This document shows positions 17,688 through 26,468 of a stretch of 64,000 nt of DNA, one piece after another. Both the position numbers and the translations under genes were made by a program. Position 1 is the stretch's first letter. Every line of letters starts with the position of its first letter. The stretch is from Ascidiaceihabitans sp034111945 (GTDB taxonomy: Bacteria; Pseudomonadota; Alphaproteobacteria; Rhodobacterales; Rhodobacteraceae). Under the pieces are notes generated by a model. The model saw only the letters and a program-made list of their open reading frames with translations, searched no databases and was not told the DNA's origin. The DNA lies in assembly GCA_047626725.1 (NCBI GenBank), contig JBLHSG010000005.1, positions 1 to 64,000 on the forward strand. Direction: 5' to 3'.

Positions 17688-18928
17688 TGCGCAACCCCGG
17701 CCGCAACCGATTCATCAATGAACCGGCCTTCGATGTAGCGCTCCATTCCAAAGGCGTCTGTCAGCGGCGAATGCCCCTTGGCCATCAGTTCGGCCATAGC
17801 CCAGCCTGACCCCGGGATCGCCTTGAACCCGCCTGTCCCCCAACCGCAGTTGATAAACACACCGTCGACTGGCGTTTTGGACAGCATCGGGGATCGATCG
17901 CCCGTCACATCCACAATCCCGCCCCACTGGCGCAGCATTTTCAGGCGTGACAGCATCGGGAATGTTTCGTTCAACGCGCGCACGGTTTCCTCGACGTGGT
18001 GGAATGAACCGCGCTGGGTGTAGTTGTTGTAACCGTCGGTGCCGCCGCCGATGACCATCTCGCCTTTGTCCGATTGCGACAGATAGCCGTGCACGGTGTT
18101 GGCCATAATCACGACGTCCATTGCCGGTTTGATCGGCTCGGACACCAGCGCCTGCAAGGCCACAGATTCCAGCGGCAGACGGAAGCCCGCCATTTGCGCC
18201 AGATCGCCGGAATGACCCGCGACCACGATCCCCAGTTTGTCACAATCAATCGCGCCTTTGGTGGTGTCGACGCCGACGACTTTGTCCCCCTCACGACGGA
18301 TCGCCGTGACTTCGCATTTCTGGATGATGTCCATACCCATGTCGGAGCACGCACGCGCATACCCCCACGCAACCGCATCGTGACGCGCAGTGCCGCCGCG
18401 GGCTTGCCACAGGCCACCCAAAACCGGATAGCGCGGACCATCTAGATTGATGATCGGGCACAGTTCCTTGACCTTGGCAGGGTTGATCCATTCGGTCGGC
18501 ACACCTTGCAACGCGTTGGCGTGGGCCGTGCGTTGATAGCCGCGCACCTCGTGTTGGGTTTGCGCCAACATGATCACGCCGCGCGGGCTGAACATGACGT
18601 TGTAGTTCAAATCCTGCGACATGGTTTCGTACAGCGAACGGGATTTTTCATACAGCGCCGCGGACGGGTCCTGCAAATAATTCGACCGGATAATCGTCGT
18701 GTTCCGCCCGGTGTTGCCGCCGCCCAACCAGCCTTTTTCGATGATCGCGACATTGGTGATGCCGAAATTTTTGCCCAAGTAATAGGCCGTCGCCAGACCG
18801 TGCCCGCCTGCCCCGATGATGATCACATCGTATTTCGACTTTGGCTCTGGCGCACGCCACGCCCGTTCCCACCCAGAATGATAGCGTGTTGATTCACGTG
18901 CGATGGCAAAGGCAGAATAGCGTTTCAT
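17684..18928 (-). CDS. soxB: Sarcosine oxidase beta subunit
   Basis: This 414-residue flavoprotein is the catalytic subunit that demethylates sarcosine. The start is set at ATG 18928 (MKRYSAFAIARE), the family's usual N-terminus; an ATG two codons upstream (18934) is also possible and ribosome sites are weak for both. The FAD-binding loop VIIIGAGGHGLATAYYLG is near residues 34-51. GGGNTGRNTTIIRSNYL, GGLWQARGGTARHDAVAW and a C-terminal INCGWGTGGFKAIPGSG are typical of SoxB. It is the first sox gene in transcription order; glyA or folD, often nearby elsewhere, are not seen here. Confidence 0.94.
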   Translation of the reverse strand: MKRYSAFAIARESTRYHSGWERAWRAPEPKSKYDVIIIGAGGHGLATAYYLGKNFGITNVAIIEKGWLGGGNTGRNTTIIRSNYLQDPSAALYEKSRSLYETMSQDLNYNVMFSPRGVIMLAQTQHEVRGYQRTAHANALQGVPTEWINPAKVKELCPIINLDGPRYPVLGGLWQARGGTARHDAVAWGYARACSDMGMDIIQKCEVTAIRREGDKVVGVDTTKGAIDCDKLGIVVAGHSGDLAQMAGFRLPLESVALQALVSEPIKPAMDVVIMANTVHGYLSQSDKGEMVIGGGTDGYNNYTQRGSFHHVEETVRALNETFPMLSRLKMLRQWGGIVDVTGDRSPMLSKTPVDGVFINCGWGTGGFKAIPGSGWAMAELMAKGHSPLTDAFGMERYIEGRFIDESVAAGVAH

Positions 18929-19233
18929 GGGCATGGCTTTCAGCAAAGACGACGACAAAGATGTGCGCGCAACATGTACCACGAAATTGGATTCGCGGCC
19001 GTTCAGCGCACCTTGGCCTTGTTCTGGGCCAGATGCAAAAAAAGAGGATACTGAGCGCGGCATTTTCCACCGTTTTTGCGACATCTGCGCGCCTTGGTCG
19101 CATCTTGTGACCCCCCGCTGATTTGACCGCTTGCATCACATGGCCGTGCGCTGGCGACACCTGCGCCCAATTGCCCCTTTTTATAACGCGCATTGGCGGT
19201 TACATCTGCTTCAGGATTTCCAAAGGGGCGGCC
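18929..19233. promoter_or_regulatory. Divergent spacer between soxB and ccmI
   Basis: This 305-base gap separates soxB (minus) from ccmI (plus), so it should hold promoters for both. TGCGAC (19077-19082) and GTCGCA (19097-19102) form an inverted repeat with a 14-base spacer that could be an operator, and GATG/GACATC variants extend it. No confident -35/-10 pair was found. No gene-sized frame in it looks real. Confidence 0.35.
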
Positions 19234-20478
19234 ATGACATTCTGGATCATCACTGTGGCGTTGACGCTTGTGATTGCAGGCCTTTTTGCGTTGGCGCTGC
19301 TGCGTGGGCTGCGTGATCCGCAGGCTGGTGCCGATTATGATTTGCGGGTCTACCGTGATCAGCTGGCCGAAGTCGAACGTGATCTGGCGCGCGGTGTGCT
19401 AAGTTCGGCAGACGCGCAACGTGTGCGCACCGAAGTGTCGCGCAGGATTTTGGCCGCAGACACCGCGATGTCGCAGGAAAATGCCAAAGATGGCGGTGCC
19501 CCTAAAATCATGGCTGCCGTGGTCGCCGTGGTGCTGATTGTCGGCAGTTTCGGGTTGTACCGCGGCTTTGGCGACACCTACGGTTTAGGGGTTCCAGGCT
19601 ACGGTGATTTGGCTTTGGCGGACCGGATTGAACAGGCCGAAGAACGCCGCGCAACCCGTCCCGATCAAACCCAAGCAGAACAAAGCCTGCCTGCGCGTCC
19701 TGCCCGCGAAGGTCTGGATGAAAACTATGTCGCGCTGGTCGATAAATTACGCGCCGCCGTGGCCCAACGCCCTGATGACGTTAAGGGCCATTTGTTGCTG
19801 GCACAAAGCGAATCCAACCTTGGTAATTTTGCCGCTGCACAACGCGGTCTCCGGGTTGCGATTGACCTAAAGGGACCAGACGCAACCGTCGCGGATTTGA
19901 CCGATTACGCCGATATGATGGTTTTAGCCGCCGGTGGTTACGTATCACCCCAAGCGGAAAACGTGCTGCGCGCGATCCTTGCACGGGACGCCGCCAACGG
20001 TCCTGCGCGCTACTACATGGGCCTGATGATGTCGCAAACCGGCCGTCCTGACGTGGCCTTTCGGGTGTGGGATCAACTACTTAGGGCTGGCCCCGCAGAC
20101 GCGCCGTGGATACCGCCAGTCTTGGATCAAATCGCAGACACCGCAGCGCGGGCCGGTATCAACTACCAAATCCCCGCCATCGGAACAGGCACCAACCTGC
20201 GCGGCCCAACGTCCGGCGATATCATGGCCGCAGGCGACATGACCGGCGCAGAACGCATCGAAATGATCGAAGGCATGGTCGCAGGCCTGTCAGACCGGCT
20301 CGCGACCCAAGGCGGGCCACCCGAAGAATGGGCGCAACTGATTGGCGCGCTGGGTGTTTTGGAACGCCGGGGTCAAGCCGCCGCAATCTATGAAAATGCG
20401 ATCGAAGTGTTTGGCGACAACCCAGCAGCCATCGACCTGATCACCCGCGCAGGTCAACGCGCCGGAGTCGCCGAATGA
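19234..20478 (+). CDS. ccmI: Cytochrome c biogenesis protein CcmI
   Basis: The protein has 414 residues from ATG 19234, with AAAGGGGCG upstream; the open frame runs further upstream without support. CcmI chaperones apocytochrome c to the heme ligation complex of the System I (Ccm) pathway. The N-terminal helix (FWIITVALTLVIAGLFALAL), the cytoplasmic loop with DLRVYRDQLAEVERDLARG, a second helix near residue 100 and a periplasmic TPR-like domain (YVALVDKLRAAVAQRPDDVKGHLLLA) match the family. The stop overlaps the ruvX start, so the genes are coupled. Confidence 0.92.
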   Translation: MTFWIITVALTLVIAGLFALALLRGLRDPQAGADYDLRVYRDQLAEVERDLARGVLSSADAQRVRTEVSRRILAADTAMSQENAKDGGAPKIMAAVVAVVLIVGSFGLYRGFGDTYGLGVPGYGDLALADRIEQAEERRATRPDQTQAEQSLPARPAREGLDENYVALVDKLRAAVAQRPDDVKGHLLLAQSESNLGNFAAAQRGLRVAIDLKGPDATVADLTDYADMMVLAAGGYVSPQAENVLRAILARDAANGPARYYMGLMMSQTGRPDVAFRVWDQLLRAGPADAPWIPPVLDQIADTAARAGINYQIPAIGTGTNLRGPTSGDIMAAGDMTGAERIEMIEGMVAGLSDRLATQGGPPEEWAQLIGALGVLERRGQAAAIYENAIEVFGDNPAAIDLITRAGQRAGVAE

Positions 20479-20951
20479 TCCTTGATGATGTGCATGAATT
20501 CTACGCCGCCGTGCCGCCCATGCGCGCGCTGATCGGGCTGGATTTGGGGACCATGACAATCGGGCTGGCCGTGTCGGACACCTTTCAAACCATCGCGACC
20601 CCGCTCGAGACGATCAAGCGCAAAAAATTCGGCCTTGATGCGGCGCTATTGCTTGAGGTGATGCGCAAGCGTGACATCGGCGGGCTGGTGTTGGGTTTGC
20701 CGCGCAACATGGACGGATCCGAAGGGCCGCGCGCCCAATCGACCCGTGCATTCGCGCGCAATCTGGAAAAACTGTGGCCCGGCCCGATCACGTTTTGGGA
20801 TGAACGTCTCAGCACCGTGGCCGCCGAACGCGCCCTACTTGAGGCGGATACGACACGAAAACGTCGCGCAGAGGTCATTGATCACGTCGCAGCAGGGTAT
20901 ATCTTGCAAGGTATGCTGGACCGCTTGTCGGTGATAAGGACCCCAAGATGA
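20475..20951 (+). CDS. ruvX: Putative pre-16S rRNA nuclease / Holliday junction resolvase (YqgF family)
   Basis: This 158-residue protein is of the RNase H-like YqgF/RuvX family. The N-terminal GLDLGTMTIGLAVSD supplies the first catalytic Asp, GLVLGLPRNMDGSEGP is the central signature and FWDERLSTVAAERAL carries the second acidic residue. The family processes the 5' end of 16S rRNA in E. coli and was earlier proposed as a Holliday junction resolvase. It is coupled by overlapping start and stop codons to ccmI upstream and to the DUF1289 gene downstream. Confidence 0.93.
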   Translation: MILDDVHEFYAAVPPMRALIGLDLGTMTIGLAVSDTFQTIATPLETIKRKKFGLDAALLLEVMRKRDIGGLVLGLPRNMDGSEGPRAQSTRAFARNLEKLWPGPITFWDERLSTVAAERALLEADTTRKRRAEVIDHVAAGYILQGMLDRLSVIRTPR

Positions 20952-21181
20952 CAACTCCTCCCGTGTGGCGCAGAAACGAAATCCAAAGCCCCTGTGTGCA
21001 GGTTTGTGTGGTGCATCCTGAAACGCGTTTGTGCGTTGGATGTTCGCGATCTATCGACGAAATTGGGCGCTGGTCAAAGATGCACGAAAACGAGCGGGCC
21101 GAGATTATGGCCGAGCTGCCCAGCCGTGATCCGTCGCCAAAAACACGGCGCGGCGGGCGCATGGCGCGCCTTAAACGTTAA
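20948..21181 (+). CDS. DUF1289 protein (Cys-rich, Fe-S-like)
   Basis: This 77-residue protein has the DUF1289 pattern SPCVQVCVVHPETRLCVGC followed by SIDEIGRWSKM. Four Cys residues (CxxxC, then CxGC) suggest metal or Fe-S binding, which is unproved. A basic tail (TRRGGRMARLKR) closes it. The start overlaps the ruvX stop, and the gene is convergent with the dioxygenase gene, sharing four bases. Function is unknown. Confidence 0.9.
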   Translation: MTTPPVWRRNEIQSPCVQVCVVHPETRLCVGCSRSIDEIGRWSKMHENERAEIMAELPSRDPSPKTRRGGRMARLKR

Positions 21182-21936
21182 GGTGCAGTGTCACGTGCAA
21201 GCCATTGATCTGGTTGTGAAACCTCTGGCCTGAAAAATGCGATCATGCGACCTTCGCTAGGGAGATTTCCAAACGCGGCGTCCCAGACATCGGTTCCATG
21301 CAGGGCAAAACGGTGCAGTAAAAATGACTGTCCCGGCGTTGCTGGCAATGGCACCATTTCACAGCGTTCGAAGACCTCGCGACGCGCGGCCTGATAGATG
21401 TCAGTCACATCAACATCAGCAGGGTTTTGGGCCCCTACGGCCTTGTTTAATGCAGCCTGCATAATCGTGTGACTGCCCTTCCAAATTACCGTTGGTGCGG
21501 TCGCGACATCGTTCAGTGGCAGCCCCAAAATATAGGCGTGCAATTCTTGGGGGTACCGTCTGCGTGCAGCCCCGACTGGCAGTAAACCATCCACATGTGC
21601 GGCCTTGCGCGTGATGCGATAACGGTGATTGGCATCGCTTTCGTCTGCGTCCTGAAGCGGGTAACCGGCGTAAACAATCGACACTTGGGCGCGGTGCAAT
21701 GGCAGGTCCGGCACGTATTTTTGCCATGGCCCGATCAGCGGCGTGCCATTGACCGATCCATCCGAGGAATTCGCCAGCGCATCGACCCCGACGAACCACG
21801 TATTGCCATGCCGCATTTGCGCGGATTTGATCGCAGGATCAGACAGTGTTTTGCTGGTTTCAACGTAGGCCGCCGACGCCCAATCCGCGACACCCACGTC
21901 ATAGTCAAAGGTCACAAAACCATCGCGGCCCATCAT
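21178..21936 (-). CDS. Phytanoyl-CoA dioxygenase-like Fe(II)/2-oxoglutarate enzyme
   Basis: The protein has 252 residues from ATG 21936, which overlaps the stop of the upstream TauE/SafE gene; ATG 21933 is the next codon and equally possible. The HVD pair in AAHVDGLLPVG and the distal His in FLLHRFALHGT form the 2-His-1-carboxylate iron site of the cupin-like dioxygenases. GSHTIM fits the loop before the distal strand in the phytanoyl-CoA dioxygenase superfamily. The substrate cannot be inferred. Coupling to a permease gene suggests, weakly, a shared substrate or simply a shared transcript. Confidence 0.75.
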   Translation of the reverse strand: MMGRDGFVTFDYDVGVADWASAAYVETSKTLSDPAIKSAQMRHGNTWFVGVDALANSSDGSVNGTPLIGPWQKYVPDLPLHRAQVSIVYAGYPLQDADESDANHRYRITRKAAHVDGLLPVGAARRRYPQELHAYILGLPLNDVATAPTVIWKGSHTIMQAALNKAVGAQNPADVDVTDIYQAARREVFERCEMVPLPATPGQSFLLHRFALHGTDVWDAAFGNLPSEGRMIAFFRPEVSQPDQWLARDTAP

Positions 21937-22754
21937 CCCATCAGCGCCTTGCGCAGCATGTTCAGCGCCACCAGCACCAGAAATATCCCGAACGCACGTT
22001 TCAGTGGTTTCGGGTCCATCGCATGGGCCAGTTTTACCCCCCAAGGGGCCGTGATAAGCGTCATCGCGATGATGATCCCAAAGGCGACCAGATTGACCGC
22101 ACCAATGGTAAACGGCGGCACCTGCATGGTCATATCGACCAGCAAAAACCCGATAACCGCAGGCACCGCAATCACGACACCAAAGCCCGCAGCCGTCGCA
22201 ACTGCGCGGTGAATGGCTGTGTTAAACAGGGTCATGGTCGGCACGCCAAAACTGCCGCCGCCAATGCCCATCAGCACCGACATGAACCCCAAAAGCGGTG
22301 ACAGGATCATGCGTAGCGGGCCAGTTGGCATGGCCTGTGCGATGCGCCACTCAGAGCGTCCAAAGCTCATGTACAAGCCAACAATCAGCGCCAAAACACC
22401 AAAGATTGCCTGCAACGTCGTGGAACGTAATTGCGCGACAACCAACATCCCTAAAACCGCGCCCACAACGATGCCGGGGGCCCAGGTGCGCAAGATATCC
22501 CAATCCACCGCGCCCTTTTTATTGTGGCTGTGCACCGACCGCACCGACGTCACGATAATTGTCGCAAGGGACGTCGCCAAACACATTTGCATCAACTGCG
22601 GACCATCATAGCCAAGTGTCTGGAATGCATAGAAAAACGCAGGCACCAGCACAATGCCACCACCGACGCCCAACAGACCGGCAAGCACACCGGCAAAGGC
22701 ACCGATCACCAGCAAAAGCACCAGCATTTGGGTCAGTAAAACAGGGTCATTCAT
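21933..22754 (-). CDS. TauE/SafE family sulfite or organosulfonate exporter-like permease
   Basis: This 273-residue inner-membrane protein has about eight hydrophobic helices. The GxLAGLLGVGGGIVLVPAF segment near the N-terminus and its internal repeat MGIGGGSFGVPTM near the middle are the duplicated signature of the TauE/SafE (DUF81) family. Members are linked to transport of sulfite, sulfoacetate and other small anions. It lies 30 bases downstream of dusA and is coupled to the dioxygenase gene. Substrate is unknown. Confidence 0.9.
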   Translation of the reverse strand: MNDPVLLTQMLVLLLVIGAFAGVLAGLLGVGGGIVLVPAFFYAFQTLGYDGPQLMQMCLATSLATIIVTSVRSVHSHNKKGAVDWDILRTWAPGIVVGAVLGMLVVAQLRSTTLQAIFGVLALIVGLYMSFGRSEWRIAQAMPTGPLRMILSPLLGFMSVLMGIGGGSFGVPTMTLFNTAIHRAVATAAGFGVVIAVPAVIGFLLVDMTMQVPPFTIGAVNLVAFGIIIAMTLITAPWGVKLAHAMDPKPLKRAFGIFLVLVALNMLRKALMG

Positions 22755-22784
22755 CGCGCATATCCTTGGCTGTTGCCAGAATTG

Positions 22785-23813
22785 CTACACCGCTTCGTCT
22801 TGGGGTTCCAGAGGTGGCGCAAATGTCGTGACCTGATCCATCGCCGCCAGCACCAATTCAGGCCCAGCCCCCGGTTTGGTCGCATGATCCGACAGCATCC
22901 GACGCCATCCACGTGCACCGGGACGTCCCGCAAACAGGCCCATCATGTGACGAGTGATCTGGTTCAATCGCCCACCAGCGCTAAGGTGCGCTTCGATGTA
23001 GGGCAGCATCGCGTGCACCGCGTCTTCGGCGGTTGTGACCTCGCCGACGCCAAAAATCTCGGGGTCAGCGGCACATAGGACATCGCAGGGTTGATGGTAG
23101 GCGGCGCGCCCGATCATGACGCCGTCCAGTCCTGCATCCAGAAATTCACGCGCCTGTGCCAGCGTTGTGATCCCGCCGTTGACGGAAATATGCAGGTTGG
23201 GAAACAGCCCCTTCATCGACTGCACCAATTCGTAATCAAGTGGTGGAATATCGCGATTTTCCTTGGGGCTGAGCCCCTTAAGCCACGCCTTGCGCGCATG
23301 GATCGTGACCCGCTCGCAGCCTGCCCCAACGATGCGGGCCAGAAATTCGGGCAGCACCTCGGACGGGTTTTGATCATCGACACCGATACGACATTTCACT
23401 GTGATTTCAACGTCCACAGCATCGCGCATCGCCATCACACAATCCGCAACAACCGCGGGCGAGCGCATCAAAATTGCGCCAAACGTGCCGGATTGAACGC
23501 GGTCCGACGGGCACCCGACATTCAGGTTAATCTCGTCGTAACCAGCCTGAGCCCCAAGACGCGCAGCCTGCGCCAATTCGCGCGGATCAGAGCCCCCCAG
23601 TTGCAGCGCTACCGGGTGTTCGGCCACATCATGGTCCAACAAATGCAATGCACCTCCGCGCACCAAAGCGGGCGATGTGACCATTTCTGTATACAGCAAC
23701 GCGCTACCCGACATCTGGCGATGCAAATAGCGGCAATGCCGATCCGTCCAGTCCATCATCGGTGCAACGGACAGGCGCGCATGGTGATGTAAATTATATC
23801 TTTTATTTTCCAT
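22785..23813 (-). CDS. dusA: tRNA-dihydrouridine(20/20a) synthase DusA
   Basis: This 342-residue flavoenzyme reduces uridine to dihydrouridine in the tRNA D-loop. RLSVAPMMDWTDRHCRYLHR at the N-terminus and LNVGCPSDRVQSGTFGA with the catalytic Cys near residue 100 identify DusA. HARKAWLKGLSPKENRDIPP and the C-terminal FAGRPGARGWRRML are further hallmarks. The 5' end of dusA is a known integration target for a family of phage and island integrases, and here a broken integrase lies 88 bases from its start. The coding sequence itself looks intact. Confidence 0.95.
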   Translation of the reverse strand: MENKRYNLHHHARLSVAPMMDWTDRHCRYLHRQMSGSALLYTEMVTSPALVRGGALHLLDHDVAEHPVALQLGGSDPRELAQAARLGAQAGYDEINLNVGCPSDRVQSGTFGAILMRSPAVVADCVMAMRDAVDVEITVKCRIGVDDQNPSEVLPEFLARIVGAGCERVTIHARKAWLKGLSPKENRDIPPLDYELVQSMKGLFPNLHISVNGGITTLAQAREFLDAGLDGVMIGRAAYHQPCDVLCAADPEIFGVGEVTTAEDAVHAMLPYIEAHLSAGGRLNQITRHMMGLFAGRPGARGWRRMLSDHATKPGAGPELVLAAMDQVTTFAPPLEPQDEAV

Positions 23814-23900
23814 AACTTAGCACTTTTGCAATCGATCTGAAGCCAGATTGTGGGGATAGTGCAAAATTGGGCTGACAACAATAGCAGGAATATGTAGCGA

Positions 23901-24459
23901 TTGACCCGCGAAAACGGATGCAAGTCATACTTGGCCCAAATCATACGTTGCAACTCCAAGTATCAGGAGCCACGTACTTTCGACAAGGACGGCTTGGCTA
24001 AGAAATGGGCAACAAAGCGGGAAAAAGAGATTGATGCTGACATCTCCACTGGGATTGCGCCCAAGAAGTTAAGCGCAAACCGTGTGACGCTGGGGGATGC
24101 CATTGATCGCTATGTAGAGGAAAACCGCATTGCGATGGGTGACACCAAGACACAAGTCCTCAGCACTATCCGAGAAGAGTATGAAATCGCGGGTTTGAGG
24201 TGTGACCAGATGACAAGCCCAGATATCGTAGCCTTTGCCAAAAGGCTTTGGGACCGCCCAAAGATCAATAGCGGCGCTACGGTCAGCAATTTTATTGAAC
24301 ACCTTTTCAGCAGTGTTCACCGTCGCATCAGCTAGGTGAGGTTTTGCCCTAGATAATGAAGAAATGAGAAAAGCGCGAGCAGCGCTCAAACGATTGGGCC
24401 AGACGGCTACTGTTGATGTGTACGAATTTTTGGCTGTAGTTAGGTTTGGAATCGTTTAA
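23901..24459 (+). pseudogene. Degenerate tyrosine-type site-specific integrase, N-terminal half only
   Basis: A frame from TTG 23901 reads SYLAQIIRCNSKYQEPRTFD, then AKKWATKREKEIDADI and the core-binding (SAM-like) domain LGDAIDRYVEENRI, ending at TAG 24333-24335. Removing one T from the CCTTTTC run near 24303-24307 shifts the frame to HLSAVFTVASAR, stop (TGA 24337-24339, expected Trp), GFALDNEEM, then KARAALKRLGQTA. This is the expected continuation of this integrase type. The catalytic domain with its Arg, His, Arg and Tyr is absent. It is therefore dead, by an extra base, a nonsense codon and a truncation. It probably once inserted the adjacent island beside dusA. Confidence 0.8.
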
Positions 24460-24695
24460 TCGATCCAATCGAAAAATTTCTTCGTCCAAAAATGACATGA
24501 AAACAGTGAATTAGATGACAGTAGAAAAAGAATTTGCCAAGCGGGTCGATTGCCCAACGATTGAATGTGTCTTGTTCAAAGTCAATTTAGGTGGGCTGCA
24601 TCGTGGATCAAAAAAAGCGGCTTTTATCTTAGATAAACCAACAAAAACGCGCGGCGGGCGAACGACGATGACACATAACAGTGCCGTTGACGCCC
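24460..24695. other. AT-rich spacer behind the integrase remnant
   Basis: No supported gene is present. A plus-strand frame from 24515 has an unconvincing sequence and runs antisense through the end of the regulator gene, so it is not called. Base composition is more AT-rich than the flanks, consistent with decayed foreign DNA. Confidence 0.4.
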
Positions 24696-25583
24696 TCAGC
24701 TGTCGCGTGCGGTTTTTGCCTGATCACCGTCCACTTTTTCGAACAGCCGATCCACCTTGGACGCGATGGCCCGAATACTGCGATCAAGATCGCGTAGCTT
24801 TCCGTGCAAATCAGACATCTCGGGCGTGGCAAGCGGGCCTGCATTCAGCGCAGCGCGCAGGCTTGATTGCAGGCGGTCCCCGGGGTCGACGCCCAGATCG
24901 GATTTTAGCACTTTGCAGCACCCGTTGTAATGTGCCGCGGCGCGATGGCGCAGACCTTTGCGACCATAAAGTTCGAGCAGCACGGCGTGAATATCCTCGC
25001 GGTACGGGTCCTCGCGGATCAGTGAGCGCGCCGCAGAAATAGACCGATCAACATCACCCGTAGTGCGGTGAACAGCGATCAATAATTCCAGCGCGCTCTC
25101 GTAAATCTCAAGGCAAACCTGTCGCGCGTCCTCGGCCCAGCTGTCGGTCAGCCCATCCAGAAAATCACCGCTGCGCGCTTGCAATGCATCCTCAAGGCGG
25201 TCGATGTTCGCGTCGTTTTGCACAAGGACCAGCGCGTCGCGCGCCTGCGCCAATTCGGCCATATCCGTCACCACGTCGGGAGACAGTGAAATGATCTGCC
25301 CGCCAGACCGTTCGCGCAGGATCATGTCGCCATGACGCCCCAGCCCCTGACGTAAGCGGCAAATTGCCGAACTCAGGCGCGAGGACGATTTTCTAGGGTC
25401 ACATCCGGGCGATAAAATCTCTGCCAGTCTGCCTCTGGCGATGCCGCCACGATGCCCCGGGGTCGCGAGAAATGACAAAAGCGCGATGCTTGCCGGTTTT
25501 AGGGAAATACCTTCAAACGCAGCATTTTCGCCCCTAAAACGTAGGTTTGGCGGCCCCATAAGGTGTAAAAAGTACTTTTTCAT
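24696..25583 (-). CDS. BTAD-domain (SARP-like) transcriptional regulator
   Basis: The protein has 295 residues from ATG 25583, with AAAGGAAA upstream; a longer frame exists without a ribosome site. The N-terminal half (about 1-95) resembles an OmpR-type winged helix (FEGISLKPASIALLSFLA, SSSRLSSAICRLRQGLG). The bacterial transcriptional activator domain follows (about 100-250), with LEDALQARSGDFLDGL, YREDIHAVLLELYGRKGLR and a closing DLGVDPGDRLQ. The C-terminal tail is coiled-coil-like. It stands divergent from the contractile injection operon across a 243-base spacer and is the obvious candidate for its regulator. The domain call is firm; the target is inferred. Confidence 0.85.
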   Translation of the reverse strand: MKKYFLHLMGPPNLRFRGENAAFEGISLKPASIALLSFLATPGHRGGIARGRLAEILSPGCDPRKSSSRLSSAICRLRQGLGRHGDMILRERSGGQIISLSPDVVTDMAELAQARDALVLVQNDANIDRLEDALQARSGDFLDGLTDSWAEDARQVCLEIYESALELLIAVHRTTGDVDRSISAARSLIREDPYREDIHAVLLELYGRKGLRHRAAAHYNGCCKVLKSDLGVDPGDRLQSSLRAALNAGPLATPEMSDLHGKLRDLDRSIRAIASKVDRLFEKVDGDQAKTARDS

Positions 25584-25826
25584 CACTTTTCCTTTATTGG
25601 CTCGGGTTCCTTTTTTCGCTGTGCAGCGGTCCGATTCAAACAATTACTTAATTAAACAGGCTCAACTATAGCGAGTGAGTTTCCCCTGCGGCAAAGATTC
25701 TTTGCCCGCCCCCTGTGCCCGCCCCTTTTCGATCACCAAAACCACGGCCCCCGTGAGCCATCCGTGACGCCGAGGTGATCGCGTCGGTTCAGCCTGATCC
25801 AAAGCATTTGAATTGGGAAAATATTG
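25584..25826. promoter_or_regulatory. Divergent promoter region of the contractile injection operon
   Basis: This 243-base spacer lies between the BTAD regulator and the first eCIS gene and should contain both promoters and any operator. An AT-rich patch (about 25635-25672, with TTACTTAATTAA and ACTATAG) is the likeliest promoter core, but no clean consensus is visible. The DUF4255 gene has only a GGGAAA-type ribosome site. Confidence 0.4.
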
Positions 25827-26468
25827 ATGGCCACGCTCGGAGCTGTTCATTCGGTTGGCGAAAGCATGATCCGCCACTTGACCGAGGCGCATCAGTTGCA
25901 GACCCAGATCGAAGCCCCCCTGCCGGTGGCCGAGCGATCCCTGCCCCCGTCTACATTCGAGCAAGTTTCGAGCGCGCAATTGTCCACGAATTTTGCGCCC
26001 AACGGCAACCAGCTGACCTTGTATCTTTACCGCGTTGGCATCGACAAACATCTGCGCACCGCCGGGGATGCCCGCACGCCCGGCCAGACCGAAACCCGCC
26101 CCCTTGGGTTAGAGCTGCACTATCTGATGACCGCATGGGCCGCGACGCCCGCCGCTGAACACACGTTGCTAAGTTGGGCGATGCGCGAATTTCACATGCA
26201 CTCCAGTTTTGATCGATCCCGCCTGCGCCCCACCGCCCTTTGGCGCCCCGAAGAGGTCGTTCACATCACCCCCAGTGAAATGCCCCACGAGGACATGATG
26301 CGGATTTGGGACGCACTAAATCCCAGCTACCGCTTGACGGTCAGTTACGTGGCCCGCGTCGTGCGGATTGACGCGCTGCCGACGTCTACGTCTGGGCCTG
26401 TGGTCGCCACCCGTTTCAACATCGAGGCCCATGAATCGCTGGTCGATCTGGAGGACGCGGATGGTTGA
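25827..26468 (+). CDS. eCIS tail terminator / cap, DUF4255 (Afp16/Pvc16-like)
   Basis: The protein has 213 residues from ATG 25827; the TTG just before it is a less likely start. IRHLTEAHQLQ near the N-terminus, NQLTLYLYRVGIDKHLR and RPLGLELHYLMTAWA followed by EHTLLSWAMREFH are hallmarks of the DUF4255 family. Family members include the Afp16/Pvc16 protein that terminates tube and sheath polymerisation in extracellular contractile injection systems. It opens the operon here and overlaps the next gene by eight bases. Its presence separates this locus from phage tails and T6SS, which use different terminators. Confidence 0.88.
   Translation: MATLGAVHSVGESMIRHLTEAHQLQTQIEAPLPVAERSLPPSTFEQVSSAQLSTNFAPNGNQLTLYLYRVGIDKHLRTAGDARTPGQTETRPLGLELHYLMTAWAATPAAEHTLLSWAMREFHMHSSFDRSRLRPTALWRPEEVVHITPSEMPHEDMMRIWDALNPSYRLTVSYVARVVRIDALPTSTSGPVVATRFNIEAHESLVDLEDADG

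Noticed and set aside
24515..25042. Plus-strand frame downstream of the integrase remnant
   Set aside because: Most of it is antisense to the BTAD regulator, the protein is low quality and the start is unsupported.
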